Assembly: GCF_030866745.1 (NCBI RefSeq)
Contig: NZ_CP133016.1
Span: forward strand, 806,001-870,000
Length of the DNA stretch: 64,000 bases
Source of the DNA: Sphingomonas flavescens
Lineage (GTDB): Bacteria; Pseudomonadota; Alphaproteobacteria; Sphingomonadales; Sphingomonadaceae
Reading direction: 5' to 3'
The notes under the pieces are model-generated. The model was not told the origin of the DNA. It saw only the letters and a list, made by a program, of their open reading frames with translations, and ran no database searches. The position numbers and the translations under genes are program-made. This document shows, piece after piece, positions 60,802 to 64,000 of the stretch (position 1 is the first letter of the stretch; each line of letters begins with the position of its first letter).

Positions 60802-61628
60802 TACCAGACCGCGTCGGGATAGGTGCGCGGCAGGAACTGCATCACCGCCAGCAGATGGCCGAGATGCTCGCTGTGGTGACCTGTCCGCCCGCCGAGAATC
60901 GCGCGCTGGTCGTCCGGCACCACCAGCTGCGCCTCGCCGAGCACCGCCGCGATCGCCTCGCGATACTCATCCTCGAATGTCCGCGGGTCTGGTACCAGCC
61001 CGCGATCAATCGCCGCCCGCATCGGCTCGTCGACGTCAAACAGCTCGGGCACGAAGCGCCAGCACCAGTCGAGACCCTCGGCCATCCGCCGCGCGCTCTC
61101 GTCCGTCCCGTCGCCCAGCCGCACCACCCAGTCGGCGGCAAGCTCGCGATGATAGGCGACTTCCTTGACCGCCTTGTGCGCGAATTCGCTCAGGAACTTG
61201 TCGCTCGACCCCGTCAACCGCTGCAGCAGCATGTGCTGCCACGTCGTGTACAGCAGGTGCCGCGCCATCGTCTGCGCGAAGTCGCCGTTCGGCTGCTCGA
61301 CCAGCAGGCAATTTTTGAAGTCCAGCACGTCGCGGTGAAACGCCAGCTGGTCGCCGTCCCCCGCTTCGCCCAACAGCAAGGTCGCCTGCCCGACCAGGTC
61401 CAGCGCCAGGTTGGCAAGGCTGATGTCGACCTCCAGCGCCGGCCCATGCCCACACCATTCGCTCAGCCGCTGCCCCAGGATTAGCGCATCGTCGCCCAGC
61501 CGAAGCAGCAGGTCCCGCCGCACCGGCTCATGGTCATCCTGCGCCTTCGGATCGAACGCGCCACGCGGGCGCAGCTTCGCGGCCACGGCCTCATCCTCGG
61601 GCCGGATCGGCGGCAATGACGGCGCCAT
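60801..61628 (-). CDS. paaC: Phenylacetyl-CoA epoxidase subunit PaaC
   Basis: 275 residues. Ferritin-like helical fold with LRLGDDALILGQRLSEWCGHGP and DISLANLALDLVGQATLLL, KEVAYHRELAADWVVRLGDGT. PaaC is the structural partner of the catalytic PaaA and lacks a full diiron site. Ends where paaE begins and starts at the paaB stop. Confidence 0.95.
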   Translation of the reverse strand: MAPSLPPIRPEDEAVAAKLRPRGAFDPKAQDDHEPVRRDLLLRLGDDALILGQRLSEWCGHGPALEVDISLANLALDLVGQATLLLGEAGDGDQLAFHRDVLDFKNCLLVEQPNGDFAQTMARHLLYTTWQHMLLQRLTGSSDKFLSEFAHKAVKEVAYHRELAADWVVRLGDGTDESARRMAEGLDWCWRFVPELFDVDEPMRAAIDRGLVPDPRTFEDEYREAIAAVLGEAQLVVPDDQRAILGGRTGHHSEHLGHLLAVMQFLPRTYPDAVW

Positions 61629-61912
61629 CAGATGTGCTTCACTTCGTCCGGAATGTCGTAGAACGTCGGGTGGCGGTAGATCTTGCTCTCGGCGGGCTCA
61701 AACAGCTCGCCGGCTTGGTCAGGATCGGACGCGACGATGTCCGCCGACCGCACGACCCACAGGCTCACGCCTTCCTGCCGCCGCGTGTAGGTGTCGCGCG
61801 CATGGGCGAGTGCGAGCTCCGCGTCAGGAGCATGAACGCTGCCAACATGGCGATGCGCAAGGCCACCCTTGGCGCGGACGAAGACCTCCCAGAGCGGCCA
61901 ATCGCCACTCAC
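61628..61912 (-). CDS. paaB: Phenylacetyl-CoA epoxidase subunit PaaB
   Basis: 94 residues: [20 protein letters not shown] and [15 protein letters not shown] are diagnostic of PaaB, the small bridging subunit of the epoxidase. Overlaps paaA by four bases. Confidence 0.96.
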   Translation of the reverse strand: MSGDWPLWEVFVRAKGGLAHRHVGSVHAPDAELALAHARDTYTRRQEGVSLWVVRSADIVASDPDQAGELFEPAESKIYRHPTFYDIPDEVKHI

Positions 61913-62889
61913 GCCGCCTTCCTCGCACGGCGCTTCCCGGCGTGCGCCTCCGCGGCTTCGCGGACCCAGGCGCCATCCTCCCAGGCATCGCGGCGCGCTT
62001 TCATGCGCTCCTTGGCGACAGGCCCTTCACCGCGCACCACCGCGTAGAATTCTTCCCAGTCGATCGTGCCGAAATCGTAGCCGCCCTTCTCCTCGTTCCA
62101 GGCGAGATCCGGGTCCGGCACGGTCAGGCCAAGGAAGTCCGCCTGCGGCTTGGTGATGTCGACGAACTTCTGCCGCAGCTCGTCATTGGTCTCGCGCTTG
62201 ATTCGCCAGCGCATCGACTGCGCCGTGTTGGGGCTATTCTCGTCGGGCGGGCCGAACATCATCAGGCTCGGCCACCACCAGCGGTTCAGCGCGTCCTGCG
62301 CCATTCGCTTCTGCTCGGGCGTCCCGTTCGCCAGCGCGATCATGATCTCGTAGCCCTGGCGCTGGTGGAAGCTCTCTTCCTTGCACACGCGAACCATCGC
62401 GCGGGCGTAGGGGCCGTAGCTCGTCCGCTGCAGCGGCACCTGGTTCATGATTGCCGCACCGTCGACCAGCCAGCCGATCGCGCCGATGTCCGCCCAGGTC
62501 AGCGTCGGATAGTTGAAGATCGTCGAGTATTTCGCTTTGCCGCTGAGCAGCGCCTCGGTCATCTGATCCCGGCTCGTGCCCAAAGTCTCCGCCGCGCAAT
62601 AGAGGTAGAGCCCGTGCCCCGCCTCGTCCTGCACCTTCGCGAGCAGGATCGCCTTGCGCCGAAGCGACGGCGCGCGCGTGATCCAGTTACCCTCAGGCAG
62701 CATGCCGACGATCTCGCTGTGCGCATGCTGGCTAATCTGCCGCGTCAGCGTCCGCCGATAGGCCTCGGGCATCCAGTCCTTGGGCTCGATGAATTCATCC
62801 GCCGCAACCCGCGCCTCGAACGCTTCGAGCAGCTTCGGGTCCTCGAGACTCTCGATCTTCGCGGTCTTCTGCAATTCCGTCGTGTACAT
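61909..62889 (-). CDS. paaA: Phenylacetyl-CoA epoxidase catalytic subunit PaaA
   Basis: 326 residues from ATG 62889 (MYTTELQK). The diiron ligands lie in [14 protein letters not shown] (E..H) and [14 protein letters not shown] (E..H) of a four-helix bundle; [20 protein letters not shown] and [13 protein letters not shown] are typical. It epoxidises the aromatic ring of phenylacetyl-CoA. First epoxidase gene, 31 bases after paaI. Confidence 0.97.
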   Translation of the reverse strand: MYTTELQKTAKIESLEDPKLLEAFEARVAADEFIEPKDWMPEAYRRTLTRQISQHAHSEIVGMLPEGNWITRAPSLRRKAILLAKVQDEAGHGLYLYCAAETLGTSRDQMTEALLSGKAKYSTIFNYPTLTWADIGAIGWLVDGAAIMNQVPLQRTSYGPYARAMVRVCKEESFHQRQGYEIMIALANGTPEQKRMAQDALNRWWWPSLMMFGPPDENSPNTAQSMRWRIKRETNDELRQKFVDITKPQADFLGLTVPDPDLAWNEEKGGYDFGTIDWEEFYAVVRGEGPVAKERMKARRDAWEDGAWVREAAEAHAGKRRARKAA

Positions 62890-62920
62890 GGCTGCGATGT
62901 AGCTCCTGAGGGCGTAACGT

Positions 62921-63346
62921 TCAAACCTCGACGACCGCTCCGCCGAGCGTGCGCGAATAGCCGGTGAACTCGGCGACCTTGCGGCCATCTCCTGCACTTA
63001 CCGCAACGCGCGTCACGCCCGCTCTTCCCTCGCGCGCAATCTCGCTCGCTTCGGCGATCAGCGTCTCGCCCTCCTGCACCTTGTCGAGGAACACGATCGA
63101 CGCCTGCGCCGCGACGCTGGCGTTATTGGCGCCGTTGCAAACGTAGGCGAAGGCGCTGTCCGCGAGGGCGAAGATCATCCCGCCATGCGCAAAGCCGTGG
63201 CCGTTCAGCATGTCCGCGCGCACCACCATCGACACCCGCGCATAATCCTCGCGCACGTCCTCGATCTTCAGGTCCCAGGCCGGCCCGGTTCCCTCCGCCG
63301 CCAGCATGTGATCGGCCACGCGCCGCGCAAGTGAGTTTGCGTCCAC
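62921..63346 (-). CDS. paaI: Phenylacetyl-CoA pathway thioesterase PaaI
   Basis: 141 residues from a GTG at 63346 with AAGGAG upstream; the frame extends to 63373 but that part overlaps paaG. Hotdog fold with [21 protein letters not shown], the HGG-type thioesterase II motif with catalytic Asp. It clears dead-end CoA esters of the pathway. Divergent from paaG with only 25 bases between start codons. Confidence 0.93.
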   Translation of the reverse strand: MDANSLARRVADHMLAAEGTGPAWDLKIEDVREDYARVSMVVRADMLNGHGFAHGGMIFALADSAFAYVCNGANNASVAAQASIVFLDKVQEGETLIAEASEIAREGRAGVTRVAVSAGDGRKVAEFTGYSRTLGGAVVEV

Positions 63347-63371
63347 ACCCTCTCCTTCGCTACGCTTTCGC

Positions 63372-64000
63372 ATGGCTTACGAGACCATCGACTTCAAGGC
63401 GGACGGCGCGATCGCCCGCATCACGCTCAACCGCCCAGACCGGCTCAACAGCTTCACCAAGGCGATGCATCAGGAATTGCGCGCGGCGATGGCCGAGGCT
63501 GAGACCGCGCGCGTCATCGTCGTCACCGGCGCGGGTCGAGGCTTCTGCGCGGGGCAGGACCTCAACGACCGGGCGGTGGCGCCCGGCGAAGCGGTCGATC
63601 TCGGCGACACGGTGGAAGTCTCCTGGAATCCGCTGGTCAGGCTGCTCGCCGAGGCCCCTCAGCCCATCATCGCCCGCGTGAACGGCGTCGCGGCTGGCGC
63701 AGGCGCCAGCCTCGCGCTCGCCTGCGACCTTGTCGTTGCCGCCCGCTCTGCCAAGTTCATCCAGAGCTTCGCCGCCATCGGCCTGGTGCCCGACACTGGC
63801 GGCAGCTGGCACCTGACGCGCCACCTCGGCCAGGCCCGCGCGATGGGCCTTGCGCTCACTGGCGAACCACTGACAGCCGAGCAGGCCGCGGACTGGGGCC
63901 TGATCTGGAGGTGCGTCGACGACGACGCGCTCGACGCCACGGTCGACGCGCTCGCCGAAAAGCTGGCCGCCATGCCGCCGCTCGGTCTCGCCGCGATCAA
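63372..64000 (+). CDS. paaG: Epoxyphenylacetyl-CoA isomerase PaaG, cut by window edge
   Basis: From ATG 63372 the frame stays open to the right edge (209 codons). Crotonase fold: ITLNRPDRLNSFTKAMHQEL, then GAGRGFCAGQDLNDR, VNGVAAGAGASLALACDLV for the oxyanion hole and AAIGLVPDTGGSWHL, as in PaaG, which turns the ring epoxide into the oxepin. No clear ribosome-binding site precedes the ATG. The C-terminus is outside the window. Confidence 0.92.
   Translation, partial: MAYETIDFKADGAIARITLNRPDRLNSFTKAMHQELRAAMAEAETARVIVVTGAGRGFCAGQDLNDRAVAPGEAVDLGDTVEVSWNPLVRLLAEAPQPIIARVNGVAAGAGASLALACDLVVAARSAKFIQSFAAIGLVPDTGGSWHLTRHLGQARAMGLALTGEPLTAEQAADWGLIWRCVDDDALDATVDALAEKLAAMPPLGLAAI

Overview
The window looks like a chromosomal segment of a sphingomonad (Alphaproteobacteria, Sphingomonadales). 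The reasons are high-GC coding with many GTG/TTG starts and 4-nt overlaps, a large TonB-dependent receptor, a PEPxxWA-type C-terminal sorting signal, PhaR, an in-frame RPEPVEG-type palindromic repeat in a coding sequence, and small proteins of types I associate with this group. No rRNA, CRISPR array or intact insertion sequence was seen; there is one tRNA.

Layout. 1-8 kb: an unknown partial gene, an exporter of the MsbA type, a secreted M13 peptidase, a histone-H1-like basic protein, a 16-residue mini-ORF with a perfect Shine-Dalgarno sequence, phaR and a short PhaC-like hydrolase, then tRNA-Arg(CCG). 8-10.2 kb: an integration scar (C-terminal remnant of a serine recombinase abutting the tRNA), a CHRD/PEP-CTERM protein, a triplicated 123-bp repeat and a broken small ORF. 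10.2-32.6 kb: a catabolic island. It holds a TonB receptor, an MFS carrier, an AroE-like dehydrogenase, exported esterases and a lactonase-like protein. A periplasmic PQQ dehydrogenase lies next to ThuA, pseudoazurin and cytochrome c genes. A four-gene cytoplasmic operon (aldehyde dehydrogenase, CoA-transferase, citryl-CoA-lyase-like, ThDP enzyme) completes it. A FadR-type GntR regulator sits in the middle, and four TTGTnnnACATT sites precede the island's transcription units, suggesting one regulon. 33-37 kb: an accessory stretch of very small genes with degenerate palindromes, cspA and a DUF2384-like antitoxin-type gene.

37-45.2 kb: lysR, a probable small RNA, and an arginine cluster (argH; argC-J-B-F-G as an overlapping operon; divergent argR with two ARG boxes). 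argD is not here. 45.2-55.2 kb: an AlgI/AlgX-like O-acetylation pair, a nucleotidyltransferase/metallophosphoesterase pair, a three-gene phosphorelay, and a SRPBCC/Zn-alcohol dehydrogenase/SDR operon. 55.2-64 kb: a same-strand run paaI-paaA-B-C-E, aromatic aminotransferase, fused E1, E2, with paaG divergent. This order predicts a route phenylalanine -> phenylpyruvate -> phenylacetyl-CoA -> epoxidation and isomerisation, with the oxo-acid dehydrogenase making the CoA ester directly.

Best candidates for something undescribed: the GntR-linked ester/cyclitol-like island, the CU-rich small RNA at 38.05 kb, the perfect-SD mini-ORF at 5.7 kb, the triplicated repeat at 9.5-9.9 kb, and the phenylalanine-to-phenylacetyl-CoA operon.
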